Source of the DNA: an uncultured Rhodopila sp.
GTDB lineage: Bacteria; Pseudomonadota; Alphaproteobacteria; Acetobacterales; Acetobacteraceae
Assembly (NCBI GenBank): GCA_903932145.1
Contig: CAIZFE010000029.1
Location: 1 to 64,000, forward strand
Length of the DNA: 64,000 nucleotides
Direction: 5' to 3'
Made by a program: the position numbers and the translations under genes. Positions 25,008 through 34,172 of the stretch are shown in pieces. The notes below the pieces were generated by a model. It saw only the letters and a list, made by a program, of their open reading frames with translations. It had not been told where the DNA came from and did no database searches. Numbering within the stretch: the stretch's first letter is position 1; each line of letters begins with the position of its first letter.

Positions 25008-26039
25008 CTATGCCACCTCCGTCGTTTCAGTTTCATCTTCGTCGCCATACCCCAGAAGCCGCAGCGCCCGCCCGCGAATACCGCGACCGGCGGCCGCGTG
25101 GATCAGTGCCTCTTCCCGCCCATGGGTAACCCAGACTTCGGGCGCACCGACGTCATCCAGCGTGGTGTTCAGCTCGTTCCAGTCGGCGTGGTCGGAGATC
25201 ACCAGCGGCAGTTCAACACCCCTCGATTTGGCGCGTTGCCGCACCCGCATCCAACCGGAGGCCAGCGCCACCACCGGATCCTCCAGCCGCCGCGCCCATC
25301 GGTCGGCGATGGCGCCGGGAGGGGCGAGGACGATCGCACCCACAAGATCCGCCTTCGCCGCGACGGTCGCCGGACGCAGGTCGCCCAGTTCGATCCCAAG
25401 CGTCTGGTAGAGATCGCACATCGAGGCCAGCGCGCCATGCAACCAGATCGGGCGATCCCAGCCCGCTTGCCGCAACAGTGCGATGACCCGTTGGCATTTT
25501 CCCAGTGCGTAGCAGCCCACCACATGCGTCCGGCCGGGAAACAGCGCTACGCTGTCGAGCAGGCGCTGGATTTCATGCGCCGGCGGCGGATGCACGAACA
25601 CCGGCAGGGCGAAGGTCGCCTCCGTGACGAACACGTCGCATGGCACCGGTTCAAATGCCGCACAGGTCGGGTCTGCAACACGCTTGTAGTCGCCGCTGAC
25701 GACGGCCCGCGAGCCTTGATAGTCCATCGCCACCTGGGCGCTGCCGAGCACATGGCCCGCTGGGCTCAGCCACACGCGGACGTCTCCCAGCGTTATCGGT
25801 TCATGCCATCCGAGCGGCTGCTGGCTGCTACCGGCGTTGGCTTCGCCCATCCTGGCTCGCATGATCGCCAGCGTCTCGGCGGTCGCCAGCACCGCGCGGT
25901 GGCCGGGCCGGGCATGGTCGGAGTGACCGTGTGTGATGACGGCCCGGTCCACGGCGTGCAGCGGGTCGATATAGAACCCGCCCGGCTCGCAGTACAAACC
26001 GTTGGGGAGGACTTTTAGCCATGTCTCGGGGTGCGGCAT
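25008..26039 (-). CDS. Ligase-associated DNA exonuclease (metallo-beta-lactamase fold)
   Basis: This 343-residue protein has the metal site HGHSDHARPGH near the N-terminus, AGHVLGSAQV, SGDYKR, the beta-CASP-type motif and VISDHADWNEL. This is the TIGR04122 family of SNM1/Artemis-like nucleases that normally accompany an ATP-dependent DNA ligase and a DEXH helicase in DNA repair. Neither partner is in this window; only a cupin gene follows. The ATG at 26039 matches the family start (MPHPETWLKVLPNGLYCEPG); an earlier one at 26057 is possible. It is divergent from the TPR/glycosyltransferase operon. Confidence 0.85.
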   Translation of the reverse strand: MPHPETWLKVLPNGLYCEPGGFYIDPLHAVDRAVITHGHSDHARPGHRAVLATAETLAIMRARMGEANAGSSQQPLGWHEPITLGDVRVWLSPAGHVLGSAQVAMDYQGSRAVVSGDYKRVADPTCAAFEPVPCDVFVTEATFALPVFVHPPPAHEIQRLLDSVALFPGRTHVVGCYALGKCQRVIALLRQAGWDRPIWLHGALASMCDLYQTLGIELGDLRPATVAAKADLVGAIVLAPPGAIADRWARRLEDPVVALASGWMRVRQRAKSRGVELPLVISDHADWNELNTTLDDVGAPEVWVTHGREEALIHAAAGRGIRGRALRLLGYGDEDETETTEVA

Positions 26040-26116
26040 TGCCGTCCATGTTGGCATGCGCCGGGGATTTGACCAGCCTGTTGAACCACTCGATGCGACA
26101 CTGGTAAGACCGTGCG

Positions 26117-27553
26117 GTGGATATCAATCTTGACACCGTCATGGCGCTCGGACTGGCGGCCTTTACCCGGGGCGATCATCCGGCAGCCGAGGCGCATTTT
26201 CGCGACGCGCTTGGTGCCGGGCACGACGACGCGGACTTGCATCATCATCTCGGCTACCTCGCCCGGACCCGCGGCGATCTGGACGAAGCCGCCGCCCGCT
26301 ATGTCGATGCGCTGCGGCATGCGCCGCTGGATGTGCATCTGCACAACAATCTGGGCGAAACCCGACGGGCACAGGGCCACGCGGCGGAAGCCATGGCACT
26401 GTTCCGGCGCGCCCTGGCATTGTCGCCGGACGAGGCCCCGATCGCCGCCAATCTGGGGTCTCTGCTGTTGGCGATGCAACGCCCCGACCTGGCGCTGCCG
26501 CATCTGGAGCACGCCGTCGCGCTGGAACCCGGCGCGTCGCAGGTGCATTCGGACATCGCGGTGTGCTTGTGCAGCATGAACCGTTACAGCGAATCACTGG
26601 CGGTTTACCGTCGGATGGTTGAAATCCAACCGGCCGACAACGATGCCCGCTATCTGGAGGCATTGGCTCTTCTGGCGCTGGGTGACTTCGACAACGGCTG
26701 GCGCCAGCACGAGGTTCGCTGGCAGGCCGCCCTCGGTCAGTCGATGCGGCATGTCGTGCCGGGTCCGGCGTGGCTGGGTGACGAAGACCTGAGCGGCCGC
26801 ACCATCCTGGTGCATGCGGAACAGGGCCACGGCGACACCGTCATGTTCATGCGCTACGTGCCGTTGCTGCGTGCGATGGGTGCCCGGGTGATCCTGGAAG
26901 TCCAACCCGCGTTGAAGCCGCTGCTGACTGACATGTCCGACGTGTGTGCGCGTGGCGAGGACCTTCCCGCTTACGATGTCCAGTGCTCGCTGATGAGCCT
27001 GCCACGGGCGTTTCGAACGACGTGTGAAACGATCCCGTCCGAGCTTCCTTACCTGACCGTGCCGGCCGCCAGCCTGGACAAATGGCGCGCTCGGTTGGGC
27101 CCGTCCGACGGGCGGCGGCGCATTGCGATTGCCTGGACCGGCGCCAGCGCGGTGTGGAACCGCTCGATCCCGCTGCCGCTGCTGAAGCCGCTGTTTGAAC
27201 GGTCCGACTGCGTATTCCACATCGTGCAGACGACGATGGAGCCGGATGACCGTTCGACCCTGGAACGGCTTCCTACATTGATCGATCACAGCGCCGATCT
27301 GGCCGATTTCGCCGACACCGCCGGGATCGTGGCACTGATGGATCTGGTGATCAGCGTTGATACCGTGCTGGCTCACCTGGGCGGGGCGCTGGGCAAGCCG
27401 ACCTGGACGATGCTGCCGTTCGGTGCGGAATACCGCTGGCTGACGCGGGGCACGACCTCGGCGTGGTATCCCGGCATGCGCCTGTTCCGGCAACCTGAGC
27501 TGTTCGGCTGGCCTCAGGTGGTTGCGGCGATCGATGCGGCACTGTCGGCATGA
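26117..27553 (+). CDS. TPR protein with GT9-like glycosyltransferase domain, paralogue 1
   Basis: The N-terminal half (about 5-190) of this 478-residue protein is a run of tetratricopeptide repeats (ALGLAAFTRGDHPAAEAHFRDAL, NLGETRRAQGHAAEAMALFRRAL). The C-terminal half is a GT-B-like domain of the GT9/heptosyltransferase type (GRTILVHAEQGHGDTVMFMRYVPLL, IAIAWTGASAVWNRSIPLPLL, DLVISVDTVLAHLGGALGKPTW). It probably transfers or helps transfer sugars to surface polysaccharide or protein. The GTG start at 26117 lies 77 bases from the divergent exonuclease gene. Its stop overlaps the next gene's ATG by four bases. Confidence 0.85.
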   Translation: MDINLDTVMALGLAAFTRGDHPAAEAHFRDALGAGHDDADLHHHLGYLARTRGDLDEAAARYVDALRHAPLDVHLHNNLGETRRAQGHAAEAMALFRRALALSPDEAPIAANLGSLLLAMQRPDLALPHLEHAVALEPGASQVHSDIAVCLCSMNRYSESLAVYRRMVEIQPADNDARYLEALALLALGDFDNGWRQHEVRWQAALGQSMRHVVPGPAWLGDEDLSGRTILVHAEQGHGDTVMFMRYVPLLRAMGARVILEVQPALKPLLTDMSDVCARGEDLPAYDVQCSLMSLPRAFRTTCETIPSELPYLTVPAASLDKWRARLGPSDGRRRIAIAWTGASAVWNRSIPLPLLKPLFERSDCVFHIVQTTMEPDDRSTLERLPTLIDHSADLADFADTAGIVALMDLVISVDTVLAHLGGALGKPTWTMLPFGAEYRWLTRGTTSAWYPGMRLFRQPELFGWPQVVAAIDAALSA

Positions 27554-29373
27554 ATGCCTATGCCGAGCTGCTGTTGGGGGCGGCATTCGAGGCTTTCGCG
27601 GCGGGCCGCCGCGATCAGGCCGAGATCGCTTTGCGCCTGGCGGTCGGAGGCGGCGACCGCGACGCCCACGTCTTGTATTTCCTGGGCCATCTGTATCATC
27701 TCGCGGGACGCTATGACGACGCCGCCTGGTTCCTGACCGCCGCGCTGACAATCGATCCGAACCACGCGCGGGCGCACAACGATCTGGGGGAAACGTTGCG
27801 TGGTCAGGGCTTCCTGGAGGAGGCCGTCCCGCACCTGCAACGGGCGATTGCGCTGGAACCCTCGCTGGCGCACCCGTATGGCAATCTGGCCGCCGCCCTG
27901 GTTGCGTTAGACCGGCCGCGTGAGGCCCTGCGCTGGGCTCAGGAATCGTTGCACCGCTCGACCGACAAAGCGGTTGCCCATTGCGATATGGGGAGTGTCT
28001 TTGGACGGTTAAATCGAACGAAGGAAGCAATCCGGCAATACGATCTGGCCCTGGAGCTGTCTCCCGGCAACCCGCGCGCCTATTACTTCCGCGGACTGAT
28101 GCGGCTGACGTTGGGACAGATGCCGGACGGCTGGGCCGACCACGAGGCACGGCTGGTGTTGCAGGGCCTGCGCTATCCCGAAGCGACACACTGGACCGGC
28201 CGGCAGGATCTGACCGGACGCACGATCCTGCTTTACGACGAACAAGGGCTGGGCGACACCATCCAGTTCATTCGTTACGTCCCTCTGGTCGCGGCGCTTG
28301 GCGCCACCGTTCTGATCGAAGTGCAGCGCGGCCTTGGTTCGTTACTTGCGACCAGTTTCAGTCAGGTTTTCGAGGTCGGAGACACTTTGCCCGCATTCGA
28401 CCTGCATTGTCCGATGATGAGCCTGCCGGCCGTTCTTGGCATCAATTCCGCCGTCTCGGCGGGCAAAGGGCCGCCATCTGAGGCGATGCCCAATAATGAG
28501 CAAATCCAATCCCATCGTCATGGGCCGGACAAGCTGGATAGGCGACTTGGCGAGGAGGATGTTCCAATTCGTCATGGCCGGGCTTGGCCCCATAGGCATC
28601 AGGATAAGCGCTGGGCGGAGAAAGGTTGTGCCACGGACGTGGTTTTTCCCTCTCCGTCATGGCCGGGCTTGGCCCGGCCACCCACGACTGTCTGTGCCGC
28701 GCCAACCAAAGTCCCGGGTGACCGGGCCAAGCCCGGTCATGACGAATGGGCAAATCCTCCCCACCCAACGGCTTATCCTGATGCCTATGGCGCCAAGCCG
28801 AGCCATGACGATAAGAGCAATGGCAACATACCCGCCAACGTGTCGTATTTGGCGGCCGATCCGCTGATCCAGGCTGCATGGTCGAACCGCCTCGGACCAT
28901 GGCGGAAACCGCGCGTCGGTCTGGCATGGTCCGGCAACACCTTGCACGCCGCCGACCGGGCGCGGTCCATCCCTCTGGCAATGCTGGCACCATTGCTAAG
29001 CCGGACGGATATCGCGTGCCATGTCGTGCAACGGGATATCCGCGACAGCGACCGTGCGGCGATGGTCGATGTTCCTGAATTGACTGACCATAGCGCCGGA
29101 TTGACGGATTTCAGCCAGACTGCCGGACTGATCGCATCGATGGATTTGGTTATCGCGGTCGATACGGCCGTGCTGCACCTTGCCGGCGCCATGAATGTCC
29201 CGGCCCGGGCGATGCTGTCGCACAGCGCGGACTGGCGATGGATGCGGGACCGTGACGACTCGCCCTGGTATCCCGGGATGCGGCTGTTCCGCCAGACGCG
29301 GCAGGGCGACTGGACTTCGGTCATTGAACGGATCGGTGCCGACCTCGACCAGCGGGCGCTCGATCGCCGATGA
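27550..29373 (+). CDS. TPR/GT9-like paralogue 2 with an in-frame repeat insertion
   Basis: At 607 residues this has the same plan as its neighbours: TPRs to about residue 195, then the GT domain (GRTILLYDEQGLGDTIQFIRYVPLV ... VGLAWSGNTLHAADRARSIPL ... DLVIAVDTAVLHLAGAMNVP). Between MMSLPAVLGI (near residue 298) and NIPANVSYLAADP (near 424) lie about 127 residues with no counterpart in the paralogues. Their DNA contains the dispersed palindromic repeat. Removing them leaves about 480 residues, matching 478 for paralogue 1. The insertion sits in a loop just before the domain's second half; whether the protein still works is open. Confidence 0.82.
   Translation: MNAYAELLLGAAFEAFAAGRRDQAEIALRLAVGGGDRDAHVLYFLGHLYHLAGRYDDAAWFLTAALTIDPNHARAHNDLGETLRGQGFLEEAVPHLQRAIALEPSLAHPYGNLAAALVALDRPREALRWAQESLHRSTDKAVAHCDMGSVFGRLNRTKEAIRQYDLALELSPGNPRAYYFRGLMRLTLGQMPDGWADHEARLVLQGLRYPEATHWTGRQDLTGRTILLYDEQGLGDTIQFIRYVPLVAALGATVLIEVQRGLGSLLATSFSQVFEVGDTLPAFDLHCPMMSLPAVLGINSAVSAGKGPPSEAMPNNEQIQSHRHGPDKLDRRLGEEDVPIRHGRAWPHRHQDKRWAEKGCATDVVFPSPSWPGLARPPTTVCAAPTKVPGDRAKPGHDEWANPPHPTAYPDAYGAKPSHDDKSNGNIPANVSYLAADPLIQAAWSNRLGPWRKPRVGLAWSGNTLHAADRARSIPLAMLAPLLSRTDIACHVVQRDIRDSDRAAMVDVPELTDHSAGLTDFSQTAGLIASMDLVIAVDTAVLHLAGAMNVPARAMLSHSADWRWMRDRDDSPWYPGMRLFRQTRQGDWTSVIERIGADLDQRALDRR
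28570..28810. repeat. Dispersed palindromic repeat, copy 3, inside a coding region
   Basis: The 90-base palindrome at 28655-28744 is followed by the same 66-base tail as copy 1 (aatgggcaaatcctcccc to ccatgacg at 28810). It is preceded from 28570 by an inverted version of that tail (cgtcatggccgggcttggcc, then ataggcatcaggataagc), making a 241-base nested inverted repeat. A more diverged piece begins at 28527. All lie within the insertion in the second TPR/GT gene and stay open in its frame. Confidence 0.9.
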
Positions 29374-30626
29374 ATCCCTATACACAGGCGCTTCATGATC
29401 TGCTGCAAGCACCGTTGGAAGCCAGGCGTATCGGCGAAGCGGTGCCATTGCTGAAATGGGCCATCCAATCAGGCGCGGACGAGCCGTATTTTCTCTACGC
29501 GCTGGGAAACTGCCAGTTCCTGGCAGGTGACTACCCCGAAGCAGCCATCGCGCTGACACAGGCGACGCGGATGGACCCGGGGCGCGCGGAGGCCTTCAAC
29601 GACCTTGCCGCCGCGCTTTTCGTGCTGGGCCGTGACGCCGAGGCTTTGGCTTGTCTGCAACGGTCCCTGGCCCTGCGACCCGATCTGGCGGAAGCGCAGG
29701 AAACCGACGCCATCTGGCTGTTGCGGTACGGCCGTTTCCACGAGGGGTGGCGCAAATACGAATCCCGCTTTCGCACCAGGGCCAACCAGAACCTGTGGCG
29801 CGCCTTCCCCCAGCCGGTCTGGACCGGAGAGCCGTTGCTTGGACGGACCATTCTGCTTCATGCGGAACAAGGTCTTGGCGACGCGTTGCAGTTCGTCCGG
29901 TACGCTCCGTTGGTGGCCGCGCGCGGCGGGCGGGTCATTGTCGAGGTTTATGCCGAGGTCAGCCCGTTGCTGCTGCATTTGCCGGCCGGCATTCGGGTTG
30001 TGCATACCGGCTCGCCGTTGCCGCATTTCGACCTACATTGTTCGTTGCTGAGCCTGCCGATGGTGTTCGATACGGATCTGGACAGTATCCCCGCCACGAT
30101 CCCCTATCTGACCGTGCCCGACGTGCGGTTGGCGAAATGGCGGGACAAGCTGGGGCCGCGACGAGGCTTGCGAGTGGGCGTCGCGTGGTCCGGCAATCCG
30201 AACCATCGCGACGATGCGCGCCGAAGCATCCCGTTAGAACTTTTTTCAACGCTGCTGATCGACCGGCCGGAGGTTGAGTTTCACGTCGTGCAGGCTGACA
30301 TGCGAGCGGCCGACCGCGCGGCGTTGCGGCGTATGCCGCATGTTTGCAACCATGCGGCGGAGCTGCACGATTTCGGCGACACCGGCGCTTTGGTGTCATT
30401 GATGGATGTTGTGATATCCGTCGACACATCGGTCATTCATCTGGCGGGTGCTCTGAACCGGCCCGTCTGGCTGCTGTTGGCGCATTTGGCCGACTGGCGG
30501 TGGTTGCTGGAGCGTGATGACAGCCCCTGGTATCCGTCGTTGCTGCTGTTGCGTCAGCGGGAACGCGGCGACTGGTCCAGTATTTTGGCGGATGTCGAGG
30601 CGCGATTACAGGCGATAGTTGCTTGA
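29370..30626 (+). CDS. TPR/GT9-like glycosyltransferase paralogue 3
   Basis: This 418-residue third member of the coupled trio has fewer TPRs (about 1-125). Its GT domain has GRTILLHAEQGLGDALQFVRYAPLV, VGVAWSGNPNHRDDARRSIPLE and DVVISVDTSVIHLAGALNRPVW. Its ATG overlaps the preceding stop (ATGA). Co-translation of three homologues suggests a complex or consecutive sugar transfers, for example in surface glycan or flagellin modification; no acceptor gene is adjacent. Confidence 0.85.
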   Translation: MNPYTQALHDLLQAPLEARRIGEAVPLLKWAIQSGADEPYFLYALGNCQFLAGDYPEAAIALTQATRMDPGRAEAFNDLAAALFVLGRDAEALACLQRSLALRPDLAEAQETDAIWLLRYGRFHEGWRKYESRFRTRANQNLWRAFPQPVWTGEPLLGRTILLHAEQGLGDALQFVRYAPLVAARGGRVIVEVYAEVSPLLLHLPAGIRVVHTGSPLPHFDLHCSLLSLPMVFDTDLDSIPATIPYLTVPDVRLAKWRDKLGPRRGLRVGVAWSGNPNHRDDARRSIPLELFSTLLIDRPEVEFHVVQADMRAADRAALRRMPHVCNHAAELHDFGDTGALVSLMDVVISVDTSVIHLAGALNRPVWLLLAHLADWRWLLERDDSPWYPSLLLLRQRERGDWSSILADVEARLQAIVA

Positions 30627-30687
30627 TCCCTCGCCCATTTCGTCGACGTGTGGTTGCCTGTTGGCTGCGAGAGGTTTGGAGACGCAG

Positions 30688-31731
30688 ATGAACGCCACTG
30701 TTTGTGCTGAATCTCTGGATAGCGATTTGACGACGTTGCACATCCGTTGCGGCTCTGACATCCGCGATCGGCTGCAACAAGCGGGCGTGACCGGCGATTT
30801 TCTGGAATACTCCGACCCGATCTGCGAAGGGCCGGTTCCGGATACCCCCGATCTTGTGGCGATACGTGGCCGGTATCTCGCGAAATCCTTCGGGTCGTCG
30901 CTGGACTTCACCGAAGCAGAAGCAATCGTTCGCCTTGCGGAGGCGGAACAACGTCTGTCAACCGCGCACGAATACCAACGGGTTGTTTTCTGGTTCGAAC
31001 ATGACAGCTACGACCAACTCCTGCTCGCCCGCTGCCTGTCGCATTTCGCGGATGCCCCCAGGCCGGAGCATTTAGAGCTGATTTGCATCGATCATCATCC
31101 GTCGGTGCCACGCTTTATTGGCCTGGGTCAGTTAGAAGCCGCGGATTTGGCTGCCCTGTGGCGGGAACGAAAAACCGTCACGCCGCCTCAGGTCGCATTG
31201 GGACGCGCAATTTGGACCGCTCTGCGCAGGCCCGATCCGTCCGGCCTCGCAGCGATTGCCGCCACCGGAACGCCCGCGCTGCCGATCGCCGCACCCGCCC
31301 TTCGGCGACATTTGCAAGAACTGCCCGGAGCCGCGGACGGTCTTTCGTTAACGCAACGTCAGGTGCTGCGTATTCTGTCTGACCAACCAACCCGGATCGG
31401 CCGGATATTCGGCGCGTTCCAGCACAGCGTCGAGCCACTGCCGTTCCTGGGAGACCTGGGGGTTCTGGGTGCTGTGGAACGGCTGGCACTGTCCGACCCT
31501 CCGGTGCTTACGATCGAGCCCGGCGAAAAGCCGTTTCCCCGCGTGGCGTCAATCACTGAAACCGGACGCCAGGTGCTGGCGGGCAATATCGACTATCTGA
31601 CGCTACACCCGCCTGAACGTTGGGTGGGCGGCGTTATCGCCGATGGGGCATGGCGCTGGGGAGAAAACGGGCTGGTTCGCATCACGGCAGCGCCAGACCA
31701 CCCCCATCGATCGGCAGAGCATGGCCGGTAA
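30688..31731 (+). CDS. DUF1835-domain protein
   Basis: This 347-residue protein has an N-terminal domain that reads TTLHIRCGSDIRDRLQQAGVTGDFLEYSDPICEGPVP, then VVFWFEHDSYDQLLLARCLSHF, the hallmark of DUF1835. Its function is unknown; related proteins are sometimes near sigma factors. The C-terminal part has a winged-helix-like stretch (LSLTQRQVLRILSDQPTRIGRIFGAF). The ATG at 30688 is preferred over an upstream TTG. The last 50 bases overlap the convergent SDR gene. Confidence 0.7.
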   Translation: MNATVCAESLDSDLTTLHIRCGSDIRDRLQQAGVTGDFLEYSDPICEGPVPDTPDLVAIRGRYLAKSFGSSLDFTEAEAIVRLAEAEQRLSTAHEYQRVVFWFEHDSYDQLLLARCLSHFADAPRPEHLELICIDHHPSVPRFIGLGQLEAADLAALWRERKTVTPPQVALGRAIWTALRRPDPSGLAAIAATGTPALPIAAPALRRHLQELPGAADGLSLTQRQVLRILSDQPTRIGRIFGAFQHSVEPLPFLGDLGVLGAVERLALSDPPVLTIEPGEKPFPRVASITETGRQVLAGNIDYLTLHPPERWVGGVIADGAWRWGENGLVRITAAPDHPHRSAEHGR

Positions 31732-32371
31732 TTCCCCGCGCCTCGGGACGCAGCAGCCAAACCACCGCGTCGGCGACCTCGTGCGGAGACGCTACACGCC
31801 CGGTCGGCACGCCCGCCGCCGCCTGTTCCGGCGTAATGCCAAGCTCGGCATATCGTTGCGTTGCCATGTCCGTTTCGACCCATCCCGGACACAGCGCGTT
31901 GACCGTGATCCCGCGCGGCGCGAGGGCCAAAGCCAAGGCGCGGGTAAAGCCCACCACCGCGTGTTTCGCCGCACAATAGGCGGTCTGGTCGGGAACGCCG
32001 CGCAATCCCAGCACCGAGGCGATATTTACAATCCGCCCGGTCGCGTCCGGCAACAACGCCAGCGCCGCTTTGCAACAATGATACGTGCCATGCAGGTTGG
32101 AATCGATAATCGCGTGCCACAGCCCGTCGTCACCATCCAGGGTGTTCGCGCCGGCAATACCGGCACAGTTCACCAACGCATCGACCCGCTGCAAACCCGC
32201 GAACGCCGCTCGGACGGCAACCGCGTCGGCGACGTCACAAACGACAACCTGATGCGGAGATGCCACGACGTGCCGCGCCAAAACCACCACATCCCAGCCC
32301 TCCGACGCCAGCCGATCCGCCACTGCCCGGCCGATCCCTCGCGTGCCACCGGTCACCACCGCCTGCTTCAT
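31682..32371 (-). CDS. SDR-family oxidoreductase
   Basis: This 229-residue short-chain dehydrogenase has TGGTRGIG at the N-terminus, VNCAGIAG, the serine in NIASVLGLRG, YCAAKHA and the tail GHALPIDGGGLAL. It resembles FabG-like 3-ketoacyl reductases, but the substrate is not evident. ATG overlaps the stop of the upstream SDR gene by four bases, so the two are translated together. Confidence 0.85.
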   Translation of the reverse strand: MKQAVVTGGTRGIGRAVADRLASEGWDVVVLARHVVASPHQVVVCDVADAVAVRAAFAGLQRVDALVNCAGIAGANTLDGDDGLWHAIIDSNLHGTYHCCKAALALLPDATGRIVNIASVLGLRGVPDQTAYCAAKHAVVGFTRALALALAPRGITVNALCPGWVETDMATQRYAELGITPEQAAAGVPTGRVASPHEVADAVVWLLRPEARGITGHALPIDGGGLALP

Positions 32372-33099
32372 TGCGCGGTTCCGCCGCCATCCACTGGCAG
32401 CACCACACCTGTAATGAACGAGGCCGCGTCCGACGCCAGAAACGCCACCGCGGCAGCGATCTCCGACGGGGCGGCGAAGCGTCCCAGCGGCACGCCCGCC
32501 TGATACGCATCGGCCGACGAAACCGGGAACCGGTCGGGATACTTCGCCGACAGATCGCCAATCACCGTCGCCAGCATCGCGGTATCCGTGGACCCGGGGG
32601 CGACACAATTGACCCGAATGCCAAACCGAGCCCAATCGAGGGCGGCGGACCGGGAAAGCTGCGCGATGGCGCCTTTGGACGCGCCGTAGGCCGCGCTGAC
32701 CTGCTTGCCGATCAATGCCTGATCCGACGCGATGTTGACGATCGAACCCCGGCGGCGTTCGGCCATCCCCGGCAGCACCGCCCGCATCACGGCGTACGCC
32801 GCGAGGAAATTGACACGAAAGACCCGCTCGACTTCCAGCAAGGATGTTTCCGTCACGCTGCCCAGGACGGTGACCCCGGCGTTATTGACCAGTATATCGA
32901 TCGGGCGGCCGTCGATCAGGGCGGCCAGCCTGTCCTCCAGGGTCGCGGTGTCGGACAGGTCGAAATCCGGCAGATCGAGGCCGATGACCTCCACGCCGTC
33001 GCGTGTCAGGACATCGTGAATGGCGCCGCCGATGCCGCCGCGATGTCCCGTGACGATGGCGCGACGGCCCGCCAATCCGTAGCTCAGTTCCGACCCCAT
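32368..33099 (-). CDS. SDR-family oxidoreductase
   Basis: This 243-residue classical SDR has TGHRGGIGG as a variant cofactor loop (GxxGGIG), NNAGVTV, NIASDQALIG, YGASKGA and ITGVVLPVDGGG. The aspartate in IGLDLPDFDLSD suggests NAD use. It is the first gene of a coupled two-SDR unit, divergent from the ABC transporter operon across 60 bases. Paired SDRs could form a heteromeric enzyme or act in sequence. Confidence 0.85.
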   Translation of the reverse strand: MGSELSYGLAGRRAIVTGHRGGIGGAIHDVLTRDGVEVIGLDLPDFDLSDTATLEDRLAALIDGRPIDILVNNAGVTVLGSVTETSLLEVERVFRVNFLAAYAVMRAVLPGMAERRRGSIVNIASDQALIGKQVSAAYGASKGAIAQLSRSAALDWARFGIRVNCVAPGSTDTAMLATVIGDLSAKYPDRFPVSSADAYQAGVPLGRFAAPSEIAAAVAFLASDAASFITGVVLPVDGGGTAQ

Positions 33100-33159
33100 C
33101 TTGCCTCTCTGTGTTTCAATGCCATGCTCCGCCCCGAACCCTCGGGAAGGAACCAATCG

Positions 33160-34146
33160 ATGCGCCGTCTCGTCGCGATTCTGTGCCTGTTGCTTGCTGC
33201 TGGCGCTGCGCGCGCCAATGACAAGATCACCTTCGGCCTGGATTGGAAGGCCGAGGCGGAATACGGCGGCTATTATCAGGCCGTCGCCACCGGAATCTAC
33301 GCCAGGCACGGCCTTGACGTAACGATCCAGCAGGGCGGGCCGCAGGTCAACCACACCCAGTTGCTGTTGGCCGGGCGGTTGGATTTCAATATTTCGTCCA
33401 ACGCCTTCCTGGCGCTGAATTTCGTCAAGGAAAACATCCCGTTTCGAGCGGTCGCGGGGATGTTCCAGAAGGACCCGGTGGTGCTGATCGCGCATCCGGG
33501 TCAGGGGAACGACAGTTTTCCGGCGCTGAAAGGCAAACCGATCATGATCAGCGCGGATTCGCGGGTCGGTTGGTGGACCTATCTGAAGGCGAAGTATGGC
33601 TACACCGACAGCCAGATCCGGCCGTACACCTTCAATCTGGCGCCTTTCCTGGCGGACAGGACGGCGATCCAACAGGGTTACCTTGGGTCCGAACCCTTCT
33701 CCATCAAGGAAGCGGCCCATATCGAACCGGTCGTCCTGCTGTTGGGTGACACCGGCTTCAAGGGCTACGCCAGCATGATCGCCACCTCCGACAAGACCAT
33801 CGCGGAACAGCCGGATCTGGTGAAGCGGTTCGTCGATGCCTCGATCGAGGGTTGGTATTCCTATCTCTACAGCGATCCGTCCCCCGGCAACGCATTGATC
33901 AAGCAAGCCAATCCGGAGATGAACGACGCGCTGATCGCCTACGGGATCAGTTCAATGAAGGCGCATGGAATCCTTGATTCCGGCGATGCGCTGACGCTGG
34001 GCATTGGTGCGATGAGCGCGGCACGATGGGCCGACTTCTATCAGACCGTTTCCGACGCGGGCGTCTATCCGAAGGGGCTGGATGTCACCAAGGCTTACAC
34101 GTTACAGTTCGTGAATCGAAAAGTTGGAATGGATATGAAGCGTTGA
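33160..34146 (+). CDS. NMT1/THI5-type ABC transporter substrate-binding protein
   Basis: This 328-residue periplasmic protein has a signal peptide (RRLVAILCLLLAAGAARAN, cut near residue 20). The mature start KITFGLDWKAEAEYGGYYQAVATGIYARHGLDV is the NMT1 pattern, seen in pyrimidine-precursor, nitrate/taurine and riboflavin uptake. The ATG follows a GGAAGG ribosome site. The ATPase, permease and an epimerase-like gene follow on the same strand. No thiamine riboswitch sequence is visible in the short leader, so the ligand remains open. Confidence 0.88.
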   Translation: MRRLVAILCLLLAAGAARANDKITFGLDWKAEAEYGGYYQAVATGIYARHGLDVTIQQGGPQVNHTQLLLAGRLDFNISSNAFLALNFVKENIPFRAVAGMFQKDPVVLIAHPGQGNDSFPALKGKPIMISADSRVGWWTYLKAKYGYTDSQIRPYTFNLAPFLADRTAIQQGYLGSEPFSIKEAAHIEPVVLLLGDTGFKGYASMIATSDKTIAEQPDLVKRFVDASIEGWYSYLYSDPSPGNALIKQANPEMNDALIAYGISSMKAHGILDSGDALTLGIGAMSAARWADFYQTVSDAGVYPKGLDVTKAYTLQFVNRKVGMDMKR

Positions 34147-34172
34147 CGGCGATCGTGACTTTTTCCGTTCTC

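Noticed and set aside
26594-28189. A 531-codon minus-strand open frame
   Set aside because: It is antisense to two TPR/glycosyltransferase genes with recognisable motifs.
33100-33159. Thiamine (TPP) riboswitch ahead of the NMT1-type binding protein
   Set aside because: The 60-base leader is too short and lacks the conserved THI-box sequences.
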